Source: Paramecium pentaurelia (Eukaryota > Ciliophora > Oligohymenophorea > Peniculida > Parameciidae). Taken from it: DNA of 64,000 nucleotides. Positions 1 through 11,583 of the stretch are shown one piece after another (positions within the stretch are counted from its first letter, which is position 1; each line of letters opens with the position of its first letter). The position numbers and the translations under genes were made by a program. Under the pieces are notes generated by a model. It was given only the letters and a program-made list of their open reading frames with translations, was not told the origin of the DNA and did not search any database. The stretch covers positions 261,931-325,930 of the forward strand of contig CAJJDO010000120.1 in NCBI GenBank assembly GCA_905183005.1, given 5' to 3'.

Positions 1-760
1 AAAAAAGTGCTTGTTTTAGATTTAGATGAGACTTTAGTTCATTGTGAATTTAAAGAGAATCCTAATTTTTAACATGAAGCCATATTAAAAGTTATTCATA
101 AAGGATAAGAATATAAAGTTTACTTAAGAACTAGGCCACATTTAAATAAATTTTTATTAGAAGCTAGTTAAGATTATGAAATCATTATCTTTACTGCTGG
201 TTATGAAGTATATTGTGAAAAAGTTTTAGAGCATATTGACAAAGATAGATTGATTTCAGATTATTATGCAAGAGGAAGTTGTTAATTTATTAATGGAGTT
301 TGTTTTAAAGATTTATTCTTACTAGATAGATTGATGGAAGATATAATTTTTATAGATGTAAACTTGCAATAAATATTAGAATAATCCTAATGCTTTTGAC
401 AGATGTCAAGAAAATGGATTACTAATACCTTCCTATCTTGATTCAGATGATGATGATTGTCTATTAAAATTAATTCCTTTTCTTAAATTTCTATCTAAGA
501 AAAAAGACTTAAGACCAATTATGTAACATCTTCATTCATATGAAAATAACATTGGAGCTACATTATTTACAGATAACTAAAAAACTTTAGAAATATAAAA
601 AGAAGCAATGGATGATGATTCTCTAAGTGAAGATAATGTAGTTAAAAAAGAAATTGATATTACAGATTTAGATATTAAACATAAAAAAACTTAAACTCAT
701 TTTGAAATAGTTTCTAAAGTAGGTAATAAAATAAGAAGTGCTACTCTATTTTCTGGATGA
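1..760 (+). CDS. FCP1/SCP-like (NIF family) phosphatase, 5'-partial
   Basis: The window opens inside this gene, so the start lies upstream. The first residues contain the catalytic signature DLDETLVH of HAD-superfamily CTD/SCP phosphatases (first Asp the nucleophile, second Asp the general acid). Further on are the family blocks YLRTRPHLNKFL, IIIFTAGYEVYCEKVLEHID and, across the intron, IFIDNNPNAF, which corresponds to the usual D-N-S-P motif. A 22 nt intron (358-379, GTA..TAG) restores that motif. Family members dephosphorylate Ser/Thr on RNA polymerase II CTD or other proteins; the substrate here is unknown. The 3' part is acidic (DSDDDD). In-frame TAA codons are Gln and the stop is TGA at 758-760. 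Asn replaces the usual Ser in DNSP, which is tolerated in divergent members. Confidence 0.9.
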
Positions 761-1125
761 AATGAATTATTAAAAATTAATTTCATTTTTTTCAATACTC
801 AATAATGTTAAATTAATTATTCTATTGCAACAATCTCATTATGATCTTTATTATCATATTTACCATTTAAGACTGGTAACTTAGAATATAAGAATAATCA
901 ATTAATATAAAATATTATTACCATTAAATTTGCATATAATTTAATATATTCTATTGAGTTTCCATTAAATATTCTAATATAATCATTAATCTACAAATTT
1001 CATTATTTCTATATGTTTAAAATTCTTAATATAAATAACATCCTGCTGGAAATCGATAAAAATAAAGGAATGTAATAATAAATATAATTTATAAAATTTG
1101 GTAATAAACACATATTAAAAGTTAA
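761..1125. other. convergent intergenic region or extra 3' exons
   Basis: AT-rich DNA between two convergent genes. On the minus strand a few short stretches stay open and can be joined by GT..AG segments, one ending at a TGA complement at 799-801 and another at 983-985. The large minus-strand PAS gene could therefore end further left than 1126. I see no convincing independent gene. Confidence 0.4.
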
Positions 1126-4100
1126 TCATAGCCTTTATTATTTTACAATTTGTTTGATAATAGCTAGACATTTAGTTTCATTTAGACTTTCTAATGGCAT
1201 CAAGATGAATGTAAATTTACTTGCTGAAACTAATTCTTATATTTTGGACAAATTTGAAATCTACAAAGTTCCTTATGCTACTAAAACTGAAAATCCAAAA
1301 ATTAAATAAAAAAACAAAGTATTTTAAAAATCATTATGTAATATTTTAGTTGTTGATTCCAAAATAGTAACATAAAATTTAACTACAGCTTTGTTAATAT
1401 CAAAAAAGTATTCTAAAACATAATGCTTAAATTCTAAAGTTGATAAAAAATATTCAGTTTCAGTTTTATTTATATTTATTTATCCTTATAATTCTAATTA
1501 ATAATATGATTTCAAAATTGCAATTAATCTATGATATTAATAATTAATTACTTTGAAAAAATTCCATTAATTCCATTCCTAAAAATTTCTCTATTATTGT
1601 CCTCATCTTTTGGTTTAGGGTATTCTGGAAAATAGAAAAATTAATTATTAGTAAAATTACAGAACGGAAGCTAATCATCCATCACAGAACACAAATCATC
1701 TTAATATAATGTTTATAATATTTCTTTGTCAATTTAAGATATTTTTTTTGAATTTACTATATCTTAAAAAATTATTTCGTTGATTTCTTAAGCTTTTTAA
1801 TATTTTAATTGAAATTTAGCTAATAATTCTTATTCTAAGATATGAAAATATTTATCTGTATCCAATAATTATGGATTTAAGTCAAGAAAACCTAATTAAC
1901 GAACTTTTTCTGATAAAATTGAATTTGTTTTTAATAACTAAGTTAAAATCATTAAAGAATCTAAATCTTATTTGAATTAAACATATTAGATTGTTAATTG
2001 AATTTCTGATTAACTAGAATCTATGCCATTTTTCATATAAAAAAAACTTGATAAAATAAAACTTAAAAAGAATAAAAGATACATGCAATTTTTGAGATAG
2101 ACACCTATATGATTAAATTAGTAATCAAAGAGTTTTAAATTTTATTTTGTCTTTTTTTTTGTAAAATTTTCTATTTTATTTAGAATATCTTATTCACCCT
2201 TTTAAACATTTTTATGATAACATTCATTCATATAGTTAGTTCTTTTCCATCTATATGGATGATTAATTATTGATTTTGCTTATTTAGCTGAATTTATACT
2301 TATTTTAATTTATTGCTCAGATAAATGGCTTAACAACTAAATTTATAATTAAACTATTTTGAAAGGTTGTTTCCATAATTAAATTAAACAAAAAATACAA
2401 CCTATAAGAAAACATAGTTTGACACTCAATAATATATTAAGTACAACATTTGTGTTTTCTTATTAATTTTTAATTTCTACAATAATTTAATCTATCAAAT
2501 TTTAAGAACTAGTTATTTAGTTTATTAGATTTGCTTTGATAAATTACAATTTATAATATTCATCTATAAGGTAAATGCGATTAGATGCTGAATAATTTAA
2601 TGCTTGATTAATGTATTAAAATAATGATTCAGTGTATGTATCTGCAATCATATCAAATTATATCATTGATAATTCTTCTTCAAAATAACTAAATTGATTA
2701 AGAATTCTAACAGTTAAATTTTAAAGTCTATTTTCATTTTCTAAAATGGAGAATCTGTTTTTTAAATTTATCATCATAGTTTCCATTTCATTTCTAATAC
2801 TGCTAGCTTGATTGATTATTCGATAATTAAGATATTAACCATAATCTTTACCCAACAATGATCTTTCTAAATCCATTTGTCCCATTGTAGCAAATGAACA
2901 ATATAAACGATTAAATTTATCAGGAATCCTCACCAATTATATATCATATTATAATAAATCATTTAATTAAGATAAAACAATTAGTATTACTAACATCAAT
3001 AGAAATATTATAATATATAGGAATATAGTTACAATCCATATCTTTTTAATTGAAACACAAAATTCTTTATTTTTTTAATATTCTCTAATTTATTCTAATA
3101 CTTAAAAATTTGAATTTCTTGAATATCTACTTGATTATGATATTTTTTAATCATCAAATTCCATTAAATCATTTTTTTTTTATTTTTCAATTTAAGAGCT
3201 ACTATTTATTTAATTAATAATCTATTAACTTTCAACATTAGAAAAAAGCAATTCTTATTTTTATTCTTAATTTAAATCTTTAATTAACATTTGATTTTCA
3301 TATATTCTATTTGTTTAAGGTGCAATTTCAGTTATTTTTTCTATATCTGTTATAAATTTTGGAAGTGTAGAATGTGTAAAAATTTTAACTTATTATTATT
3401 AGATTAATTAAAATTAACTATATGTTGATGTTTTCTTATCAATACTAGGTATAGATTAAGCTTCTTTATATTGTTTAGACATACTAAAAATATAATAGTA
3501 TTAACCAGTAGGTAATTAATGTATTTAGATTTGAACTTCAAACTAAAACTTACAATTAAAATTTAAATGATTGCTCAATTATTATTTAATATTTTGCAAA
3601 AATTCTTCAAAATAAGAATTCTCTTTTTAAACTTAAGGATTAATATTTTAATATTATTTAAAATAATATAAATATTGTATAAAGTTAGTTAGTGTTGATA
3701 TTTCAATAATTACTTTATTAATTGAATAATTTTCATGATCAAAATTAGAACTTTGAATTAAAGAATCTATGTTTGGAATCCAAAATTATATATAGCATTC
3801 ATAAATAGATTGATCAATTGATGAATAAATTGATTAAGTAGAACTATTATTAGTGTGAGTATTCATTAATATTGAATAGATATATTTGGATATACCTAAG
3901 ATTTTACCATTTTAATCAAAAAGTATGTAATCTTAATTAGATTGTACTTTTTTTAAAGCAGTAGTCAAAATAAAGTCTTCAGATTTTTCATTTATATGCA
4001 AGAAACTTAGTATGATTGGAAATATAAAACCTTCATAATCTTTACAAAATACTAGTTTTCCTTTGTTGTATAAGGTTGAATTTCCTTTATTAATAAATTT

Positions 4101-5990
4101 ATAAACATATTAATCATGATCTTGACTTATAAATTTTGGCATATATAAATTAATTAGATGTAAATCTTATTTTTTATTTTTATCTTCATATCCAAAGAAT
4201 CTACTAATTTCTTCAATATTTGCTTTTACAATTTATCCAGTTTTTTCTAAAATACTAGAACAAATAACAATAAGATCATTATTCATTATATTTATATTTA
4301 AAATAGAAGAATTTGATGAATTATTTTCTTATTTTATCAAATCTTCTATATAAATTTCAATAATTTTAGTTTATTAATAATCATTTGCAACAAAAGAAAA
4401 ATAAAGAGATAAAAATCTTAATTCTACAACATTAAATTTTTTTAATGTTTACACTTTTAATATAGATTCCATATCAGTAGTTTATATTATTGAAATCATT
4501 TTGATTTTCAATTTATTCAGAATTTTATACATTTTAGTTAAATCATCTGCAGTGTTTTCTATTTTATCATATCCTTTTTATAATTGAATCCATATTAATA
4601 TTTTTTAATCAAGTAAATCTGAAAATATATCTAAACTACTTTAAAATAAATTATCTGCCTCTTTGATTTTTATAATTTAATAATGATAATGTTAATTAGT
4701 TTTACTTTCTCCTGAATATAAATCTTAAATTTATTAATCATATTTCTTACTAATCAAAAAACCTATTGTTTTAAAAAATAATGAATGATTTTTATTTTAA
4801 ATCTAAAATCTCTTTGTCTCCAATAAACTTTATAGGTAAGTTCCCTATATTTCATGTTTTAAAAGGATTCTATATAATTAAATTTCTTCCCATTTATCAT
4901 TTTTTTCTAAATTCTTCATATAATGTTCTAGCAATTAAAGAATACTCTAAGTATTCAAAATTTCAACATCTAAATACTATTTTATCAAATAGTCTCCTAT
5001 ACCCTTTTAAATTGAATTTGAATTATTGTGATTAATAATCTCACCTAAATTTAGGATTAAAGACATCGAAAGTTTTTACTACTTTACATCTTCAGAAATG
5101 ATCTAATATATTTACATAAAGATATGAGAAAATAGTGGAACTAGTAACATTATTCCATAAAATTAAGAATATAAAGATTCATTCCAAAGTACTATTCTGA
5201 CTGTAACTGATACAATTAGAACTCCTGTTGCACCAATATAGATGAGCTTTAATATTAACAACAATAAATACATTAATTTTATTGCAATATGGTTACATTA
5301 TAATTGCATCAATAAAATATACAATACATAAAAAAAGTAGTAAGTATTTAGACAAGTAATCAGAACAAAGGGAATATGTAATAAAATATAAAAAATCGGC
5401 AAGTACAATTAAATAATTATAAAGAGAGTATCTCTTTAGCATATGTTATTATGATATAATAAAGTAATTGCGAGAACAATAAACTATAATTAAATAGTTG
5501 ATGTAAAGTGGGATACCCAATAATAAAATTACTATTAAATCATTCTATTGTTTTAAGTGATGTATTTCAGTGTGATATAAGATTATTAGCTAATAATATG
5601 ATATATAGAAAGTAAATATTTTTGAAACAATTTACCAATTATAAAGTGAAAAGCTAAAAACTACAAACATAGTCAAATGCAAAATAGTATAGAAAATGCT
5701 CATAAGATTATATATTAGATTTGAGTTGATCATTTCTAGTGGTTTTTAAAATGTAATCCAAGAAAAAAGCGATCCACTTATATTTAAATAAACTTCCTAA
5801 ACAATATAATTATTCATACATCTGAATGCTCTCTATGGGAATTTTATGGCCAAAACAAGAGATATAATTTTTACATCAAAAATATAACCACTATCATTAT
5901 ATTTATTGAAGGTTTTGCATCATGAAAGTATAAATGATCTAATAACTCTGCGAGTCTCAAATGAAATATTTCTTTAATGTATTATTGCAT
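1126..5990 (-). CDS. large transmembrane PAS-domain protein, TmcB-like
   Basis: About 1600 residues. The start MQQYIKEIFHLRLAELL (ATG at 5988-5990) leads into a multi-pass N-terminal region (e.g. ILLLGIPLYINYLIIVY) typical of the 'tiny macrocysts protein B' family of algae, Dictyostelium and ciliates. A PAS-like domain follows at about 4300-3850, with the hallmark INLYMPKFISQDHDQYVYKF and later ILFDQNGKILGISK. Beyond it lie coiled coil and further membrane spans near 3030-2970 and 1310-1270. A 23 nt intron lies near 5787-5809 and a 25 nt one near 5226-5250; more are likely, and the C-terminus (MPLESLNETKCLAII.. to TGA at 1126-1128) is the least certain part. The PAS domain suggests sensing of a ligand, redox state or light. 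Function in ciliates is unknown. Confidence 0.75.
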
Positions 5991-8041
5991 ACGTTCAAAT
6001 ATAATTTATATAATTAAGATTTATGTTTTCTTGTTAAAAGTTAAAAATTCATTTTGATTACAAGTGAAATTAAATTAATTGTAATATAATACTCCTATTA
6101 AACTCAAGATTTCAATTACAATAAAATGACAACATGATTTTTCATAAGCTAATAAAAATTGTTCAATTAATATAGCAATAATATACTAATTACTTTTTAA
6201 TATAGTATTAGTACTATTTTTAGATTTTATAGAACATTCACCTCTAGTCTAACTAAAGATGCAGGAAACTAGTACTACTTAAAGCATCTATGATAAATGT
6301 TGATTTATTCATCATCATACCTTAATATTAGTCAATCTCAAGACTCTAAAAAATTCAAAGGTTTCTAAATAGATGAAGATAATATTAATAAAAAAAGTTG
6401 TTTACATCTAAACAATACCTTGAGGATTCCATTTCAAATTGAAAAAATTAAATAGAAATCAAAAATTATTTGGATTAATAAACTTTATATTTTAATAATT
6501 CAAATTATTTATTTTTAATTAAAATTTACTTTTAATTCGATACTTTCGTATAATAATAGCTTCAAGATTTTTTAACTCAAGAAAACAATTTTATTATTAT
6601 TAAAAATATAAATATCCTCATTAGGATATTACTAAATCATATATATGTTATCATAGCAATAAAAAGGGTTAAAAAATTTCAGATTCTAATTAATTTTAAC
6701 TTTTTTAAACATTATTGAATCAAAAATATGGATCTAAAAATAAATATCATACAATTTAAATTATACATTAAAAGTAGAATTTGTTAAATTAAAATCATCT
6801 AAAATTACAATATTTTCGACTAAGCTATAATGTTATTTTAAATTGTGTTATTTCAGCAACGTAGTTATTTTGCTTAAAATAGATATTCCCTCTTAAAGAT
6901 TCCAAATGTGACATATGTTAACTACTTAAAGCTTAGGCCTAACACATATTTATGCAGTTTTCTCGAATTTCTTTTTTTTTCATTTATGCTTACTATATCA
7001 AAAAAATTAAACTATCTTTTTGTAAATTATTAGACTTACTATTTTATATTTAATTTAAGTTCATAACTTAAAATTTATGGATAGTATTTTATTGTCTAAT
7101 CTAAAATAATTACTTAAAGGGTCTAACTAAATTATTTAATTTAAACTTGTATCTTCTATTAAGATCAAAGAAAAATAAGCTAATTGTTTATTTTAGGACT
7201 CTCTTTAATGGATGTATTTTCTAAGTTAATTTAAATATCTGATAATTCTTTAAAGTATTTTTATTATCTTAATTGTTATTGAACCTTCTTTCTATTAATA
7301 ATTCTAAGGTATATTGATCATTTAAGGAAAGATGGTTTTTTATTATTTGCTTATGTAATCCTTTTTGTTAAAATATGGGAAATCCATTAATTCATTTAAC
7401 ATTAAAATTAAATCATAAAAATCAGAATTTAATAACAAAATTAATTAAGTTTTCTCACTCAACTAATCTATATTTTATAAATAAATACTCTAAATTGATG
7501 ATTAAATATTTTCCCCCTATTAAATGAAAGCATATACTATTTACTTGAATAATTTTCTTCCTAGTCATACATTAAGTTTCCTAGCCAAAAATCAAATTTC
7601 TGGAAATTAACTTCTCTTCTAATTAAACTTTAAAAATAATTGATATTGAAGTAAAAATTTTAACTTTTTACGTTCAAAAAATGAGCCTTGTTAATTTGAA
7701 TCTTTAGTATTGAAGTAAATATAATTATTATGATGAGCATCTTAGTTAATGAATTATTAATAGAGTTGAATCAGATAGTTTATAGTTAATCATTAAATTT
7801 ATTTAAGGAAAATGCATAAAATTTATGACTTTTTTTAATATTCCATTTTTTTTCTTTTAGATGATGGGAGATAATCTCACAACAATGAATTTAATAATTT
7901 AATTCCTAAGTGAATGATAGTTATGTAATTCTTATAAAGTAAAATATTCCCCTCATGTAATAGATGATAATATTAAAAATTAATTTACATATTAAATGTT
8001 AATATTATATTCATATTTATAAATAATAATCTTAAAGAAAT
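5991..8041. pseudogene. gene-poor region with a long open stretch, possible relic
   Basis: About 2 kb without a confident gene. On the plus strand, from an ATG at 6297, a frame is open to about 6911, and a 22 nt GTA..TAG segment near 6861-6882 would let it run on to about 7240 with short Cys-containing stretches such as KDSKCDICQLLKAQAQ. Beyond that, TGA codons interrupt it. With only TGA as stop in AT-rich DNA, a chance run of this length is not negligible, and no domain is recognised. It is either a degenerate or fast-evolving gene, or non-coding. Confidence 0.25.
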
Positions 8042-8290
8042 ATGATTGATCAAAATTAAGTATTGAAAAAAAATCAATATTATAATTTTTATCAATATAA
8101 TTGTAAGACTCTTAATTATAATGAAGTATTCTATTATTAATCTATTTCAAGCCATGAGTCATCAAAAAAAAATGTGTCAATTACAATTTATTCTCAAATT
8201 AGAAGTGTTATTAAAAAATCAAATATATTATTAGTTTCCTTGTTTTTAACAAAGCTGAAAACAATATTAAATTACAAGTATTAAATTTGA
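8042..8290 (+). CDS. small ORF of unknown function, possibly a 5' gene fragment
   Basis: 82 codons from MIDQNQVLKKNQYYNFYQYN to TGA at 8288-8290. The amino-acid composition is like that of neighbouring genes, ending with a basic/hydrophobic segment (SNILLVSLFLTKLKTILNYK). In another frame the next bases continue as KFDDNFFIPFFEEIEKI, so this may be the first exon of a frame-damaged gene copy. The final residues loosely resemble the start of the membrane region in ciliate voltage-gated K+ channels, but that is only an impression. It lies about 110 bp upstream of the RPL11 start. Confidence 0.35.
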
Positions 8291-8397
8291 TGATAATTTT
8301 TTTATTCCTTTTTTTGAGGAGATAGAAAAAATAACAAGCATAAAAAATATTAAATGTGTGATTTTAAAAATAAAGATTTTTTTTAATTAAATTTGAG

Positions 8398-9026
8398 ATG
8401 TCTTAACAATAACCAAAAGGTGGAAAAGGATAATAAGCAAAGCCTGAAGCAAAGACTTAAGCTCCAGCTAAAGTTGTGAAACCATAAGAAACTAAAGAAA
8501 ATGTGATGAGAAAGATTAGAATTGAAAAATTGATGGTTCACATTTGTGCTGGTGAGTCTGGTGATAAATTGACTAAAGCTGCTAAAGTTTTAGAGGATTT
8601 AACAGGATAAAAGCCTGTATTTGGTAAGGCACGATACACAGTCAGATCTTTCGGTATTAGAAGAAACGAAAAGATTTCTGTATTTTGCACAATTAGAGGT
8701 GATTAAGCAAAAGACATCTTATTTAGAGGATTAAGAGTTAAGGAAATGGAATTAAAAAAGAGAAATTTCTCTGATTCAGGAAACTTTGGTTTTGGTATTC
8801 AAGAACATATTGATTTGGGATTGAAATATGACCCATATACAGGTATTAATGATATAAATATTGCATAGGTATTTTCGGTATGGACTTCTATGTTGTCTTG
8901 TCCAGACCAGGTTTGAGAGTTGCTCAAAGAAAGTCAAGAAATGCCAGATTAGGAACTGCTTAAAGAGTTAGCAAAAAGGAAGCCATTGAATGGTTCAAAT
9001 AAACCTTTGAAGGTAATGTCTATTGA
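8398..9026 (+). CDS. RPL11: 60S ribosomal protein L11 (uL5)
   Basis: A 200-residue product with an N-terminal Gln/Lys/Ala-rich extension and then the full uL5 fold: MRKIRIEKLMVHICAGESGD, LTGQKPVFGKARYTVRSFGI, FGFGIQEHIDLGLKYDPYTG, IFGMDFYVVLSRPGLRVAQR. It binds 5S rRNA with uL18 in the large-subunit central protuberance. One 26 nt intron (8843-8868) interrupts the Gly codon of YTGIFG; spliced length is a multiple of three. Codon use is less AT-biased than in neighbours, as expected for high expression. The ATG at 8398 is the only reasonable start. Very secure. Confidence 0.98.
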
Positions 9027-9324
9027 TACATTAACATAATACATTAAAAAATAAATAAATTCCATATATATATAATTATTTACTTAAAATTATTGAAATT
9101 TCAAATTCTTTAATAAAGAATTTAATTTCCAATGATTTTGTGGATTCAATACTTTGGATGTTAGTATTTAATTTGCTATAAAATTTAATAACAATTGATT
9201 AGGTAGTTCTTTATGTCACTTTCTTATAATTTAACCATGCTAATGTTATCAAGATAGTATTAATTAAATTAATTAAAATTTCATTATTTTTATATTTTAT
9301 TTGCCTTTTTCTTTAGTATAATAA

Positions 9325-10338
9325 ATGTCTTTTTTCTCAAAATTCACGAAAAAATTATAACCACAAAGATTGAGTTAAAGAGAGCAATTAATGTAAATTT
9401 TAGACAATGTACTTAAACCTAATATTCAATATAACTTAAAAGAAGGAACTGAAATACTTGCCCAGTATTTGATTAAAAGTGAATGTAAATTATATTATGA
9501 TATTCAAGAACATATATCCACTTTATTTGAATTCTTAGCAACCATTACATTTGATTTTTAACCAATAAAAGTAATTCAATTATTAGCAATACTTCATTAA
9601 TTATTATCATAAGATGAATTAAGTTAAAATATATCCATCAAAATAAGAACTGTAAAGATGCCTTGGTTATAAAATATAGGAACACTTAAAGGTATAAAGG
9701 ATAAGAATGAAAAATGTTAATAAACTTCATCAATTATTTAATTAAATGAAATACCATATTAAACACCAAGCTCACAATTTTTGTATGTTTAATAGTGCTA
9801 TTTTTATTTATAATTGCTTTCGTAAAACATTGATTTATATTATGCAATTTCTTTTAATAATTATCCATATAGTACAAAATATGAGATAGATCAAAGACTT
9901 AAGTGCACTTGGATTTATAAAATTTAAAATATAATGAATTATGCAATCCAGTTATTAGTTTATAATAAAGAGTATATTGAGATTTAGAAAGTTATTTATT
10001 AAGATATGTTAAAATTTCATTCATTCATATGTTAGGAGATCACTTAGGTATTAGATTAATATGCTACTTTGGGAAGATGTTATACTTTAAGTTTGTATGA
10101 AATATTTTGTGAAAGCAACAAGCATTATGAATAATTGAAAAGGTTTTGGAAAGAAATTGGATTATAATAACCTGAACAATGTATGTTATCCAATGGGTTA
10201 TTATAAGAATTTTTGCTTTTTGTATCCAAATTAAAATTGTTGAATTAGATAGTGTACAAAAAGAAAATAATAGATCCTTTATCTAAAATAAAGGATATAA
10301 ATGTATTTTTATAAATTAATTAATAAAAAAGAAAATGA
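9325..10338 (+). CDS. unknown helical protein; frame continues past its TGA
   Basis: An uninterrupted 337-codon ORF starting MSFFSKFTKKLQPQRL and ending INQQKRK-TGA (10336-10338). Many TAA/TAG Gln codons are present. It looks all-helical, with segments such as FLATITFDFQPIKVIQLLAI and QVLDQYATLGRCYTLSLYEI. I do not recognise a family; ANTH/VHS-like helical bundles are one possibility, without motif support. The same frame stays open after the TGA for 58 more codons with coding-like sequence (ILEKEVNTKLKILRLMMKFS) up to the next TGA at 10513. The gene may therefore be truncated or contain an unrecognised intron. Confidence 0.7.
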
Positions 10339-10648
10339 ATTTTAGAAAAGGAAGTTAATACCAAATTGAAGATATTGAGACTCATGATGAAGTTTTCATG
10401 TCAAATCAATCAAAGAGAAATTAAAAATTATTTACATCTTGTGCTGTTTAATTGTGAATAAAAGTTTATAATATCTCATTAATTAATTTAAAAATAATAA
10501 AATAAGATTAGTTGATTTAAGTGTCTTTTTTTGATTAGGAATAGACAAATCAAAAATATTTATACAATATTAAAATGAAATTGTATTGAGTGAAAAAAAA
10601 TTAATAATTACCGCAAATTCTTTCGCGCTTTTCTTGTTAATAAAATTA
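10339..10648. other. intergenic or read-on segment
   Basis: About 310 nt between two plus-strand genes. The first half is the coding-like continuation described for the upstream ORF (to 10515). The remainder is plain AT-rich sequence that probably holds the downstream promoter. No RNA gene or repeat seen. Confidence 0.5.
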
Positions 10649-11460
10649 ATGGATTAAATCAACTGTTAAAACCCAAACCATGATTCACAGAGAATCAAAT
10701 ATATTTGTGTAGATCCAAACTGTTAAGTATAACAAAAGATTGGTATTTTACTTAATGTGACAAAGGTTGTGCTGATTGCTTTTTGGAAGATCATGTTACT
10801 CATTAGAGAAAGACACTTGATCAATTTCATGATTAAGTCAAACAATAATTAGATACATTTAATTAGATTGAATTTTAACCTATTACAAATACAATTTAAT
10901 TAGATTTAGAGAGGTAAATAGAGAGAGAATTAGAAAATTGTCTTTCTTGTATTTAATATAGATTTACAAACATAAAAAGTGATTTAAAAAGTGTAATAGA
11001 TGGGGAAAATGAAAAATTATAAGAAAGTTACAATGCATTACAATACAATAAAAATTAAGAGTTAGATTCAATGAAAAATGTGAATGATTTACATATAATT
11101 AATTAAGAGGAAGTAAATGATTTAGTTAAGTTCTATCAAGAATCCACAAAAATCTAGTAGAATTATTAAAAAGCTTCTGAGATATTATTAGATGAGAAAT
11201 AAAAAGTAAAGTAAAAAAAATAGAAATATTTATATAAATTACGTACAATTATGTAAGGACTTATGAAAGAGTTCAATGAATTAATGACAACTAAAAACTT
11301 GTAATAAGATGACTTTAGTGAATTTGAGACACCTTAAAAATCATCTATGTCTCCTAATAAAATGATAAGTCTTGTAGAAAGTACAAGATCATCAAGAAGA
11401 TTTTATATGAATTAAACAAAAAAATTATTGTTTGGAAATGCTTCAAGAAAGATTGAATGA
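10649..11460 (+). CDS. B-box-like zinc-finger coiled-coil protein
   Basis: N-terminus MDQINCQNPNHD..YICVDPNC gives the first Cys/His ligands. In another frame QCDKGCADCFLEDHVTHQRK completes a TRIM/B-box-like arrangement, common in large Paramecium families. A long coiled coil follows (LDLERQIERELENCL, then SDLKSVIDGENEKLQESYNA) and a basic C-terminus with KKLLFGNASRKIE before TGA at 11458-11460. The two halves are joined only if 17 nt (10722-10738, GTTAAG..AAAG) or 44 nt are removed, or if there is a frameshift. Span length confirms that a segment of 2 mod 3 must be lost. Likely a scaffold or ubiquitin-related protein; no catalytic RING is seen. Confidence 0.75.
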
Positions 11461-11583
11461 ATAATTTAGTTATAATTTAAAAGTTTATAATTTAATTACT
11501 CTATAAAGTGAGATAAAGGGATAGATATAGATTAAGTATCATTCTTCAATAAACATTTATTATTCAAAAATAAATTTTATTTC

